From: Verrucomicrobiota bacterium JB024
Lineage (GTDB): Bacteria > Verrucomicrobiota > Verrucomicrobiia > Opitutales > Cerasicoccaceae
NCBI GenBank assembly: GCA_030673825.1
Contig: JAUTCS010000001.1
Span: forward strand, 1 to 54,978
Reading direction: 5' to 3'
DNA length: 54,978 nucleotides
Shown: positions 25,881-34,195 of the stretch, one piece after another
Position numbering within the stretch: the first letter of the stretch is position 1
How the letters are laid out: every line of letters starts with the position of its first letter
Made by a program: the position numbers and the translations under genes
The notes under the pieces: model-generated
Database searches by the model: none
Seen by the model: only the letters and a program-made list of their open reading frames with translations
Told to the model about the DNA's origin: nothing

Positions 25881-27386
25881 ATGGATAGCGAAATCCTACG
25901 CAAAAAAATCCTGGCCGGATGGCTAGGGAAAGCTATCGGTGGCACTTTAGGTGGCCCTTTCGAGGGGGTCATGGACGTTCTGTCGCTCGACTTTTATGAT
26001 CCGGTACCGGCCGAGGCTATGCCCAATGATGACCTGGACCTGCAACTGGTCTGGATCCATCATCTGCGCACGCAGCGCTGCCGCGAAGTTACGCCTGAGA
26101 CCCTGGCGCAGGCCTGGATCAAGCACGTGCAGTTCCCCTTTGACGAGTACGGGGTGGGCATCCGCAACTATCGCCGCGGTATGCCGGCGGCCGACTGTGG
26201 CTGGTACGACAACTACTTCGGAGAATGCATGGGCGCGGCCATTCGCAGCGAACTGTGGGCGGCTCTGGCTCCCGGGGACCCCGAGCGGGCGGCGGGCTTT
26301 GCCTGGGCTGATGCGGTGTTTGACCACTCCGGTGACGGTGTTTGGGCGGAAGTCTTCCTGGCGGCGCTTCAGTCGCTGGCCTTTGTGGAGTCCGACCCGG
26401 ATGTGCTGCTTGATCGCAGCCTGAAGTTCCTGCCAGCTGAGAGTCGGGTGCGCCGTGCTGTGCAAATGGCCCGCGAAGGATGTCAGGCAGGCAAGGAATG
26501 GCTCGTCATTCGTAACGAGATTCTGGCCGCTGTCGGGATGACAAATTTCACCGATGTCGCTTGTAACCTGGGCTTTACCGTTTTGGGCTGGCTCGCGGGT
26601 AAGGGTGACTTCGGCAAGTCGCTCTGCATTGCCACCAATTGCGGCTACGACACTGACTGTACGGCAGCGACCCTCGGGGCGTTGCTGGGGATCATCGATC
26701 CGGATTCGATTCCGCAGAAGTGGATCGACCCGATCGGCGACAAGGTCGTCGTGTCGGACCCGATCGTGGGCATCGTACAGCCGCGCACGCTGGACGAACT
26801 GACGGAATGGACGATCGAGCTGGCAGACCAGCTCAAGGATGCCCGCCCCGTGGTCGGCCCGGTTCGCCCCTGTACGCCCGTGGAGGCTGAGCAGGCCGTC
26901 CGCAGCTATACGGTTGCGGTGGACCCGGTTCTCAATGGCGCTTTTACCGCGGAGGCCGCTCCGACTCTGGCCGATCACAGCGAGGAACGGTACGGCACGT
27001 GGCTGCGCCCCGGTGAGACCAACCCCGAGGGCTGTGTGTTGCGGATCAACTTCCCGGCGGCTCCCGCCAAGACCCTCAAGCTCCTGGCCTACTATCGCTT
27101 CGGCGTGCGGGCCTGGATCAACGGCAAGGAAGTCCTGCACACTGAGCCTAACGCGAAGCATTTCGACGGATTCGAGGCTCCCACGTTCCACCGGGGTGGT
27201 CCCTCGGCCCGGAATGTGCCTCTGAGCACGAACGGCGAGAACGAACTTGTCCTCGCCCTCGGCCCGGTTCTGCCGGGCGCGCACAGCGAAGAGACGGACC
27301 TTGTTTTCGGCTTTGGTTATCCGGAGTCGGACATGTGGGTACCGGAGTTCTTCCCGCTGCATCAGCCGGTCGTCGAGAAGGTCTAG
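25881..27386 (+). CDS. ADP-ribosylglycohydrolase-family protein with extra C-terminal domain
   Basis: A 501-residue protein. Residues 1-300 are the DraG/ARH all-helical fold, with metal-site motifs GWLGKAIGGTLGGP at 13-26, PNDDLDLQ at about 48-55 and CGYDTDCTAATLGALLG at about 254-270. Family members remove ADP-ribose from proteins, but many bacterial relatives in sugar operons have no proven target. Residues about 340-500 are a separate domain resembling a beta-sandwich (FGVRAWINGKEVLHTEP). The setting is a LacI-controlled carbohydrate block, so it may act on a glycosidic bond of a sugar rather than on a protein. AAGGA precedes the ATG. No signal peptide. Confidence 0.87.
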   Translation: MDSEILRKKILAGWLGKAIGGTLGGPFEGVMDVLSLDFYDPVPAEAMPNDDLDLQLVWIHHLRTQRCREVTPETLAQAWIKHVQFPFDEYGVGIRNYRRGMPAADCGWYDNYFGECMGAAIRSELWAALAPGDPERAAGFAWADAVFDHSGDGVWAEVFLAALQSLAFVESDPDVLLDRSLKFLPAESRVRRAVQMAREGCQAGKEWLVIRNEILAAVGMTNFTDVACNLGFTVLGWLAGKGDFGKSLCIATNCGYDTDCTAATLGALLGIIDPDSIPQKWIDPIGDKVVVSDPIVGIVQPRTLDELTEWTIELADQLKDARPVVGPVRPCTPVEAEQAVRSYTVAVDPVLNGAFTAEAAPTLADHSEERYGTWLRPGETNPEGCVLRINFPAAPAKTLKLLAYYRFGVRAWINGKEVLHTEPNAKHFDGFEAPTFHRGGPSARNVPLSTNGENELVLALGPVLPGAHSEETDLVFGFGYPESDMWVPEFFPLHQPVVEKV

Positions 27387-27447
27387 GGGCGTTCCCGTCG
27401 GGAGGCGGAGCGTGGGCAGAGAAGAAACACCACGGCGTGGCCGAGGT

Positions 27448-27465
27448 GCCGATGGTGACATCGGC
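27448..27465 (+). promoter_or_regulatory. small inverted repeat with a LacI-like half-site
   Basis: GCCGATG at 27448-27454 and CATCGGC at 27459-27465 form a perfect 7-bp inverted repeat with a 4-nt spacer, about 30 bp before the next start. TGACATCG inside it (27456-27463) equals half of the nearby operator. It could be an operator half-site or an RNA hairpin. Confidence 0.35.
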
Positions 27466-27494
27466 TTGTTCCGGTGTCGCCTGAATCGTAGCGA

Positions 27495-28961
27495 ATGCCT
27501 GAACCTATGCGCTTGTTAACGCCCCAGTCTTCCCTCCGCTCACTGCTTCGGCTCGCACTTGCCACTGGTGCGGGGCTCGTTGCAGGCGCGATGTACGCGT
27601 CGCCGCCGGTCTCCGGTGCGGGCGCGGAGGCTGTTGCGGAAAGCACGAAGGTGCCGCCATATTGGGCAAACGAAGGCAAGGCCCTCGTGCTGGCAAAGGG
27701 GACGGCCCCGGTGCCGGTCGGACTTTACGCGATGGTGCGAATGCGGCACTGCCTGCCGGGGGAGACCGGCGAGCCGCCTGAAATCGACGCCATCGCGGTG
27801 CAGCCGTTTGTGCAGGCGTTGGCGCTGGGGGTGACCTGGATTGATCTCCAGCCAGAGCCGGGCGAAGTGAGCTTTGTTGCCGTCGAGCGGGCACTGGAGG
27901 CGGTGGCGGCGGCCTCGCGCCAGGCTGGCCGCGACCGACCGATGCCGGTTCTGCTAAAAATCTACCCGAGCTTTCTGCCTGGATGGATGGCCAGTGATGA
28001 GACTGACGACGAGGGGGCCCAGCCGCGCATCGTCACGAACAAGATCGGGATGCGCGTCCTGCACTTGCCGCCGGAGATCGACGCCACCGGCCATGAGCAT
28101 CCGGCGCGTGAATTCCCGCTGAGCACCGACCCGGTTTATCGCGAAAATCTCGACCGGCTTCGGCGTGTGCTGGCCGAGGGGCTGGACCGGGTGGACCCGC
28201 ACGCGGTGCTCGTGTCCGCGATTCACGTGATCGGTCCGGCCATGGACTCGAACCAAATGCGTACGCCGGCCAACGACCTCTTTCCCAACCGTGGACCCGA
28301 CCCCTGGGGGGCGGGCTGGAGCAAGCAGGCTCACCTGGAGGCCTGGCGTGAGGTTTGTGCGCGGATGGCTGATTATCCGGCGTTTGCTCGGCGAGCCTGG
28401 GTGTTTAATTTTACGAACCTGCCGCCGCGGGGCGACGAAGGCTTGTCCCTCACGGTCGCTGAACAGGAGTCCGTTTTCGAGACTGTGCGGGCGGTGCACC
28501 CGGCAGGACCAGCCGCGGTCATCGGCAAGACCGAGAGCCTGTGCGTGGATTTCAACCGCCGGACGAACCGACCCGAGCTCGAACCGCACAGCGGCAGTGC
28601 CTGGCGCACGCAAATGGCTACCCGCGCCGATCACATACCATACGGGTTTCTGGCGCGCCTGCCGCTGGCGCACGCGTGGGAAAACTGGGCAGGCTTTTCG
28701 CCGGGGCGCGACGCGCGCGCGCCTTCGCTTTACCCTTTCGACGAGCTGGTGGAAAATTCCCTATATCTCGATCCGGACCATCCGCAGACAAGCCGCCCGC
28801 AGGGCACGCTCTGGGTGGAAATCTGGCCGCAGGAGGCCGCCCGTCCCGAGCGCGTCCCGCGCTTCGATGATAGTCCGCAGTCTCTGCGTGAAAGCCTCAT
28901 CGCGTGGGATGAAGCCATTCGCGTCGAGCTGCGTGTGCTCGTGCCTCCGGCGCAGAAGTGA
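27495..28961 (+). CDS. secreted TIM-barrel-like protein, glycosidase relative
   Basis: A 488-residue protein with a likely signal peptide (hydrophobic LLRLALATGAGLVAGAMYA). It resembles the N-terminal barrel of the large glycosidase encoded convergently at 29117-31981. Shared landmarks in order are a VxWxDLQPEPGEV/FWNELEPEQGEY strand, KIYPSFL/TIYPSQL, FPLSTDPVYRENL/YPLDPAFREAW, an NQMRTP/THMRTP block and VEIWPQE/VHIWPQD. The presumed acid/base Glu of the large protein (DLEGP) is replaced here (HVIGP, about residue 245), while a Glu near the second site remains (GKTESL, about 345). It may be a binding protein or have a changed mechanism. No named family can be assigned. It is probably transcribed with the gene before it. 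Confidence 0.7.
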   Translation: MPEPMRLLTPQSSLRSLLRLALATGAGLVAGAMYASPPVSGAGAEAVAESTKVPPYWANEGKALVLAKGTAPVPVGLYAMVRMRHCLPGETGEPPEIDAIAVQPFVQALALGVTWIDLQPEPGEVSFVAVERALEAVAAASRQAGRDRPMPVLLKIYPSFLPGWMASDETDDEGAQPRIVTNKIGMRVLHLPPEIDATGHEHPAREFPLSTDPVYRENLDRLRRVLAEGLDRVDPHAVLVSAIHVIGPAMDSNQMRTPANDLFPNRGPDPWGAGWSKQAHLEAWREVCARMADYPAFARRAWVFNFTNLPPRGDEGLSLTVAEQESVFETVRAVHPAGPAAVIGKTESLCVDFNRRTNRPELEPHSGSAWRTQMATRADHIPYGFLARLPLAHAWENWAGFSPGRDARAPSLYPFDELVENSLYLDPDHPQTSRPQGTLWVEIWPQEAARPERVPRFDDSPQSLRESLIAWDEAIRVELRVLVPPAQK

Positions 28962-29116
28962 CGTTCCTTTCAGAACGCTTGCTCAAGAGGCCGCCCGCGT
29001 AGCTGCGCGAAGGGACACGAAGAAGTATCCTTTCATCCCCGTCGGGATATTGGCAGTGTGTATCCGTTTTTGGATACGAGACGGCCGCGGTAGCGGGGCG
29101 TGGCCGGCGACGTGTG

Positions 29117-31981
29117 TTACTGCTTCGTCGTAAGCGGGCGCAGGCGGTAGAGGATGGCGGTCTTGGCGGGGACGAGGGCCTGGGTGAAGGCCTGGCCGCT
29201 GGGCTCGACATCTTCTGCGGAGAGCTGAACGGGCTGGGCGCGGGCGGTGTTGTAGGCGTCCATGGCGGGTGCGGTTACGGTCTGCACGGCGGTCAGCTCG
29301 TAGGGTTGATCCAGCTCGACCTTGACCAGCCGGGACTGGTCGGGATTTCGGTTGTTGAAAAACAGCCTCAGGCTACCCTCGGCGTTGAGGACGGCGGTTG
29401 CGGTCAGGGTCAGTTCGGGGTCGTCAATACCGGTTTGCTCGCCGCTGAGCTGGCAGGTGACAGCGGTGCCGTTGTAGGCGTCGTGCAGGAGCTGGAAGGT
29501 GGGCTTGACGCCGGTGGCGTAGTACTCGCCGGTCTCCGCGTCCACAGCGTACACTTTCCATGGGCCACCCAGCAGGTTGTGATAAGCGGCGGCGGTGACC
29601 TCGGGACGGGTCACCATGAGGTTAAGAAACTCGGCTGTGGCCAGGCAACCGCTGAGGCCGTGGGTGAGGTGGTCGTTGGCGAAGCGGTTTTTCGCGGGGT
29701 CCTTGGGAGCAGGGGGCCAGCGGGCGTGCTCGGAAATGTAGACCTTAATGCGGGGGCTGCCGATGATCTTGACGATATCGTCGCGGATCGTGTCGAGGTA
29801 GGGGGCGAGCGCGGCGGGCTTCATCCCGTGGTAGTAGGGGTGGATGGTGATGTAGTCGATTTCGTCGCCGAGCTCCTTCAGCACCGTGCGGTGGAACTGC
29901 GCCCAACCGCCGGGCGTGGCGTTGTGGCGCGGGGACCAGGGCGCGGTGGCGGACTGGGCGGCAAACTTGGCGTCCGGGTTAACGGCGCGGATGGCGGCGA
30001 TGACCTTGCGGCAATGCTCGACGTACTGCTCGGCGCTCCAGGGCTCCTTGATCCAGTCCATTTCGTTGCCCAGTTCCCAGATGGCGACCTTGAGCGGTTC
30101 TTTTAAGCCGTACTCGATCCGCTGGCGGCCCCACTCGTTGTCGGCCCCGGCGGTGAAGAGCTGGACGAGTTCGGCGTTCTCCTCGGGGCTTTCTTCGAGC
30201 AGATTGATCGACCAGGTGAAGGCGATATCGGGGTTGACCCGGAGCATGGCGTCTGCCCACTCCAGTGGCCCGAAGACCTGCATCAGCGGCTTGCGGCCGG
30301 GCAGCAGTTCGTACGGGGTGCGCTGAGCGGGGTCGCCGAGCATGCGCTTCCAGTGGTAGTGCTGGGAGGCGCTGCCGGACATGCGCGCGAGCGGGATGGG
30401 CAGCCCCTCCATGACCTTGAGAAAGCCGGGGGAAATCTCGTGGGTCTCGGGGTCGATCACGGTGGCCTCGCCCCAAAGCCAGTTCTGGTTAAAGCCCAGC
30501 AGGTAGGGCGGCACCGCTCGGACGGGCTGGCGCGTGTCGATCTTTGCCTGAACGGGACCGGCGGCGGAGCCGCCCTCACCGCTGCCCAGATCGACCCCGG
30601 CGTACTCGTCGCCCGCGACGTAGGTTTTCAGCGGGACGGTGGCCACGCCGAACTTGCCCGCAAACTCACGGTAGAGCGGTTCGTAGCCGGATCGGAAGTC
30701 CTGCGGCCAGATGTGTACCCAGGTGCCGCCGTCGGTCAGTGCGGCCTGGAGGGCGCGGTCCATGGGGCCGTTGGCGCCGGTGTCGAGGCCCTCGGGCGAC
30801 CAGCTGAACTTCCACATCTCGTAGCCCACACCCGCGCGCTGCGAGACCTCGCGCATGTATTCACGGTAGGCGTACCAGGGGTTGCCAGGGCCGGGATCGA
30901 CGTACCAGTCCTGGCCGTTGACGGCCTCGTTGCGGAGCATGAGGCGGTTGCCGTACTCGGCGTAAAGCGGCTCATAGATGGACGCGAGGAACGCCGCCCC
31001 CAGGTGCGGGTCGAGCCCGCAGTTGAGGCTGACGGGGGTGTCCGGCCACAGGTCCATGAAGAGCATGCCGTCCTCGATCCAGGCCTCGCGCCAGGCGTCC
31101 TTGGTGAAGCCAAGCGATTCCCAACGCTCCAGGCCCGCCTCGGTCGAGGGGGTGCGCATGTGCGTGCTGAAGCCCGAGGGCCCCTCCAGATCGATGGAGC
31201 TGATGCGCGGGTCGCCCGCATAGCGGTCGGCAAAGGTCATGAGGAAGTCCTGCCAGGCCTCGCGGAAGGCCGGGTCGAGCGGATAGAGGCGCTTGCGCGG
31301 GGTCAGGGGCGTGCCGTCGAGCTTGACCTGGCCGGGCTTGGGTTCTTCCAGCAGAATGGTCATTTGCTCCTCCTGCCAGGGGGCGAAGGTGCCCAGCTGC
31401 GAAGGATAGATCGTGAGCTTGACCTGCTTGTGGTACTTGTCGGCCAGCTCCATGACGGTTTCGAGGGTGTCAAAGTTATACTCGCCCTGTTCCGGCTCCA
31501 GCTCGTTCCAGAACAGGAAGAGATCGAGGCCGGTGACGTAGGGGGACTCCAGCACGCGGTCGAGGAAACCATCCTCGGCGGCCTCGACGCGGTCCGGACG
31601 CACGCCGAAGCGGAAGTAAAGGCCAGGGCGGGCGGCCTTGTGCCCGAACGTGTTGACTGGAAGTATGAGGTAGGAAGACTCGCTGAGCGGGGCGGCGGTG
31701 TCGGTGTAGCTGGTGGCGTCGGGGCCGACCTCGGCGATCGGCTGAAAGTCTCGCAGGATCTCGTAATGGTCGAGGTTGGTGTTGCGCGGATCGGGCTGCC
31801 AGCCCAGTTTGACGGTGGTCCCGTCGGCACGGGAAGCTTTAAGGCTGAGAATGGGAAAGGGATAGACCGGCTCCTGCACCGTATCGGCGGCAGGCTGGGC
31901 TGGATGGGCGGGGGCGGGCGTTTCGCCGAAAAGGGACGCGGCCAGTGCGAGGGGGAGGCAGAACAACGGGAGGATTTTCAC
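29117..31981 (-). CDS. secreted glycosidase with two catalytic domains
   Basis: A 954-residue exported protein (signal peptide ending about residue 18; GTG start). After a fibronectin III-like module (about 45-110) comes a beta-galactosidase-like barrel (about 120-440) with candidate Glu residues near 265 (DLEGPSG) and 350 (LRNEAVNG). The second half (about 490-950) resembles the GH51 alpha-L-arabinofuranosidase type: acid/base Glu in WELGNEMDW near 637, nucleophile Glu in YISEHARW near 749, then a C-terminal beta-domain. Two glycosidase units in one chain suggest joint attack on a branched glycan. It is in an operon with the GH36-like gene upstream, behind a LacI-type operator. Family numbers are my judgement from motifs. 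Confidence 0.8.
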   Translation of the reverse strand: MKILPLFCLPLALAASLFGETPAPAHPAQPAADTVQEPVYPFPILSLKASRADGTTVKLGWQPDPRNTNLDHYEILRDFQPIAEVGPDATSYTDTAAPLSESSYLILPVNTFGHKAARPGLYFRFGVRPDRVEAAEDGFLDRVLESPYVTGLDLFLFWNELEPEQGEYNFDTLETVMELADKYHKQVKLTIYPSQLGTFAPWQEEQMTILLEEPKPGQVKLDGTPLTPRKRLYPLDPAFREAWQDFLMTFADRYAGDPRISSIDLEGPSGFSTHMRTPSTEAGLERWESLGFTKDAWREAWIEDGMLFMDLWPDTPVSLNCGLDPHLGAAFLASIYEPLYAEYGNRLMLRNEAVNGQDWYVDPGPGNPWYAYREYMREVSQRAGVGYEMWKFSWSPEGLDTGANGPMDRALQAALTDGGTWVHIWPQDFRSGYEPLYREFAGKFGVATVPLKTYVAGDEYAGVDLGSGEGGSAAGPVQAKIDTRQPVRAVPPYLLGFNQNWLWGEATVIDPETHEISPGFLKVMEGLPIPLARMSGSASQHYHWKRMLGDPAQRTPYELLPGRKPLMQVFGPLEWADAMLRVNPDIAFTWSINLLEESPEENAELVQLFTAGADNEWGRQRIEYGLKEPLKVAIWELGNEMDWIKEPWSAEQYVEHCRKVIAAIRAVNPDAKFAAQSATAPWSPRHNATPGGWAQFHRTVLKELGDEIDYITIHPYYHGMKPAALAPYLDTIRDDIVKIIGSPRIKVYISEHARWPPAPKDPAKNRFANDHLTHGLSGCLATAEFLNLMVTRPEVTAAAYHNLLGGPWKVYAVDAETGEYYATGVKPTFQLLHDAYNGTAVTCQLSGEQTGIDDPELTLTATAVLNAEGSLRLFFNNRNPDQSRLVKVELDQPYELTAVQTVTAPAMDAYNTARAQPVQLSAEDVEPSGQAFTQALVPAKTAILYRLRPLTTKQ

Positions 31982-32032
31982 AGGAACGGAAGGGTGGAGG
32001 ATTACGGATGACGGAGGGCGTTGGGTGGCGGA

Positions 32033-33265
32033 TCAGTCCGTGGCGCAGAAGCACTGGTTGGCGTGCAGGAGCTCGCCGACGGCCTCGGTGGCCACTTCGC
32101 TGACGCGCTGGGGCATCATGCCGACGACGGGATAGCCGCCCTCCAGCTGCCGCATCTGCATGCCGGTGTGTTCAAGAAAGTCGTCCTCGGGGATGCTGGC
32201 GATGTTGCCGCCGATGTGGTCGAGATTGAGCAAGTGGTGGGGCGAGGAGTCACGGCAGACGCTGTAGTGGGAATTCACTACATTACGCCAACCGGGGAAC
32301 TTCGGGCTGATGAGCACGTCGTTGATGCGCACCACGTGGAAGTAGCGCGAGCAGAACGGGTCGGGCACGTGGCACTCCAACTCCAACTGATCGGAGACGG
32401 TGGCGGCGGCCTCGGCGAAGATCCGGCACAGCTCCATCATGTCGCGCTTGCGCCCGTAGAAGATGTCGAGCTTGAGCTTACGGAAGCCCCAGTCGTGCAC
32501 GCGGGCCAGCAGCTCGCGGGCATGGGTTTCGGTGGCGGCGCTGACGGAGAGATAGTGAAAGTGGTTCCAACTGCACTCGCCGCCCATGGCGACGCGCTGA
32601 CCGAGCAGTTCGGGCTGGGCCTTGGCCCGGTCGCACTCGTGGTGGATAAGCGGGGACAGCCACAGTCCGGGGATGTGTCCGGCGGCGCTGATGCGCTCCG
32701 CCAGCGCGCTCATCGATCCCATCTTGGGCTTGGCTCGCCAGTCACCGAAACCGCCGGAGCCCAGACGGGGGCACCAGCCTTCGTCCACGGTGTAGCGGCC
32801 GGTGGGCCAACCCGCCTCGGTGATCATTGCTAGGCGTTCGTCGATCAGCTCCAGCGAAAGCTGTTCGGAGGCGGCATCGCCGCCCTTGTCGCCACCCGCC
32901 CAGATCTGGTCGCCCCAGGTGCAGTACTCGGGCATGCGCTCGTAAGGGGCGACGGGCGCGGTGCAGCCGGTGCGGGCGTAGTAGGCCAGCCAGACGTCTT
33001 CATCGACCGGCCCCTCGTGCACAAAGAGCGCGTCCGCGTCGGCCTCGACTTCCAGACGTCCCGGCTCCCAGCGAAACGTGGCCGGGGCGGTGGTCGTAAG
33101 CCCGACGAAGCCCCCCTCCCACCAGACCACCGGCGCGCCGGAGGTGCTGGAGGTAGCGACGTCCCACGGATCCCCCGCGAAGGGTTCAGTGCGGACGTAG
33201 GCGTCGGCGTTCCAGAGGTTAAACCAGGGGGTGACGACCCGGTCGGGGGTGGTGAAAACGGTCAT
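32033..33265 (-). CDS. GH36/GH31-like glycoside hydrolase, cytoplasmic
   Basis: A 410-residue barrel enzyme of the clan that holds GH27, GH31 and GH36 (alpha-galactosidases and alpha-glucosidases). The core reads GRYTVDEGWCP, GDWRAKPKMGS, GHIPGLWLSPLIHHE and KLKLDIFYG. In this clan the Asp of the KxD motif is the nucleophile; the acid/base is less clear, perhaps the Asp in VVRINDVL. I set the start at ATG 33265 (MTVFTTPDR). The longer reading from 33322 adds 19 residues without a signal peptide. It is the first gene of the operon, 51 bp before the large secreted glycosidase, and would trim imported oligosaccharides. Confidence 0.78.
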   Translation of the reverse strand: MTVFTTPDRVVTPWFNLWNADAYVRTEPFAGDPWDVATSSTSGAPVVWWEGGFVGLTTTAPATFRWEPGRLEVEADADALFVHEGPVDEDVWLAYYARTGCTAPVAPYERMPEYCTWGDQIWAGGDKGGDAASEQLSLELIDERLAMITEAGWPTGRYTVDEGWCPRLGSGGFGDWRAKPKMGSMSALAERISAAGHIPGLWLSPLIHHECDRAKAQPELLGQRVAMGGECSWNHFHYLSVSAATETHARELLARVHDWGFRKLKLDIFYGRKRDMMELCRIFAEAAATVSDQLELECHVPDPFCSRYFHVVRINDVLISPKFPGWRNVVNSHYSVCRDSSPHHLLNLDHIGGNIASIPEDDFLEHTGMQMRQLEGGYPVVGMMPQRVSEVATEAVGELLHANQCFCATD

Positions 33266-33379
33266 GGTCAACGGCAGGCTAAAGGGGCTGGGGCTCGTGT
33301 TTGTCCGGTTGGCGGACGACAACCCGGCGGCACAGGCGTATTTCTTAGTGGTAGCGGCTCTCGTTCGTCAATGTTAAAA

Positions 33380-33395
33380 CGAACATCGATGTCAC
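33380..33395 (-). promoter_or_regulatory. LacI-type operator O4 of the glycosidase operon
   Basis: CGAACATCGATGTCAC has the same ACATCGATGT core as the operators at 24350 and 25846. It lies 115 bp before the GH36-like start. On the minus strand a TATACA lies about 20 bp before it, so the site may again cover the transcription start. Confidence 0.68.
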
Positions 33396-33478
33396 TTTGC
33401 ACGAAGATGACTGTATAACCGTGAAAGTAGGCGAAATATCCGGACTGTGGCGGCTTTGGTGCCTTTGCTGAGCAGGCG

Positions 33479-34174
33479 CTAGGAGCCGGGCGTATAAACG
33501 ACGTCCCAGGCGACTTTCTCGCCGGAGGAGGCGTTGGCCCCGGTGGCGGCGCTGGGCTGGCGCAGGACGAGCAGGCCCGAGCGATCGGTGCGCAGGGTAA
33601 GATTGCTCATGGCCAGAGGTAGCCAAGTGTCGCCGTTTTTTCCGGCCACCCGCAGGGTGTAGCGTGCGACCTTGCTACCGTCGCTGGCGGGGAGGTTCAG
33701 ACTCTGGGCGGTCTTAGCCGCGAGCTGGAGGGTGGCCTTATCCACGCCGACGCCGAGCTCGACGGGGGTGAGATTCACTAGTGTCAGCGTCTGTGCGCCT
33801 TTGGAAGACGGCAGCGGCATGGCGAGGGTTGTATAGGCGGAAGGGGCACCGGCCAGCAGGACGAGCGCTTGCGGGGCATCCGCGGGCAGCTCGACGTAGG
33901 CCATCGGCGTAGTCTGGAGCCGTCCGGCTGAGTCGAAGACCGGGGGCGTGGCGAAGAGAGCGAAGTGGGCGTTCGCGTAGGCAAAGGGAGCGGTGAACTG
34001 GCCGCGGGCGAGCTTGAGCGGGTGAGACTCCTTGCCGTCGTAGTAGTAGGCCTCGGCAGGGACCTCGCCCTGGCACAGGACGCGGACGCTACGCGGGGCG
34101 GCGGAGGCGCCGAGTGTCGTGAACAGGAGCACGGCCAGCAGAGCCAGCCCTCGGGAGAAGCGGAAGTGGTTCAT
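33479..34174 (-). CDS. secreted protein of unknown function, partner of the giant prepilin-like gene
   Basis: A 231-residue exported protein: signal peptide with Arg and a leucine-rich core ending GASA at about residue 25. The body is rich in beta-strand-like segments (SVRVLCQGEVPAEAYYYDGKE, QALVLLAGAPSAY, TLTLVNLTPVELGVGVDKATL). No catalytic motif is visible and I do not recognise a named family. It starts 21 bp after the stop of the 1195-residue prepilin-like gene on the same strand, so both are surely one operon and probably work together outside the cytoplasm. Confidence 0.72.
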   Translation of the reverse strand: MNHFRFSRGLALLAVLLFTTLGASAAPRSVRVLCQGEVPAEAYYYDGKESHPLKLARGQFTAPFAYANAHFALFATPPVFDSAGRLQTTPMAYVELPADAPQALVLLAGAPSAYTTLAMPLPSSKGAQTLTLVNLTPVELGVGVDKATLQLAAKTAQSLNLPASDGSKVARYTLRVAGKNGDTWLPLAMSNLTLRTDRSGLLVLRQPSAATGANASSGEKVAWDVVYTPGS

Positions 34175-34195
34175 GGATGGTTGGCAGGCGGCGGG

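Noticed and set aside
29060-29077. GTATCC/GGATAC hairpin between the convergent genes at 28961 and 29117 as a terminator.
   Set aside because: The stem is only 6 bp, AT-containing, and no T-tract follows in either direction.
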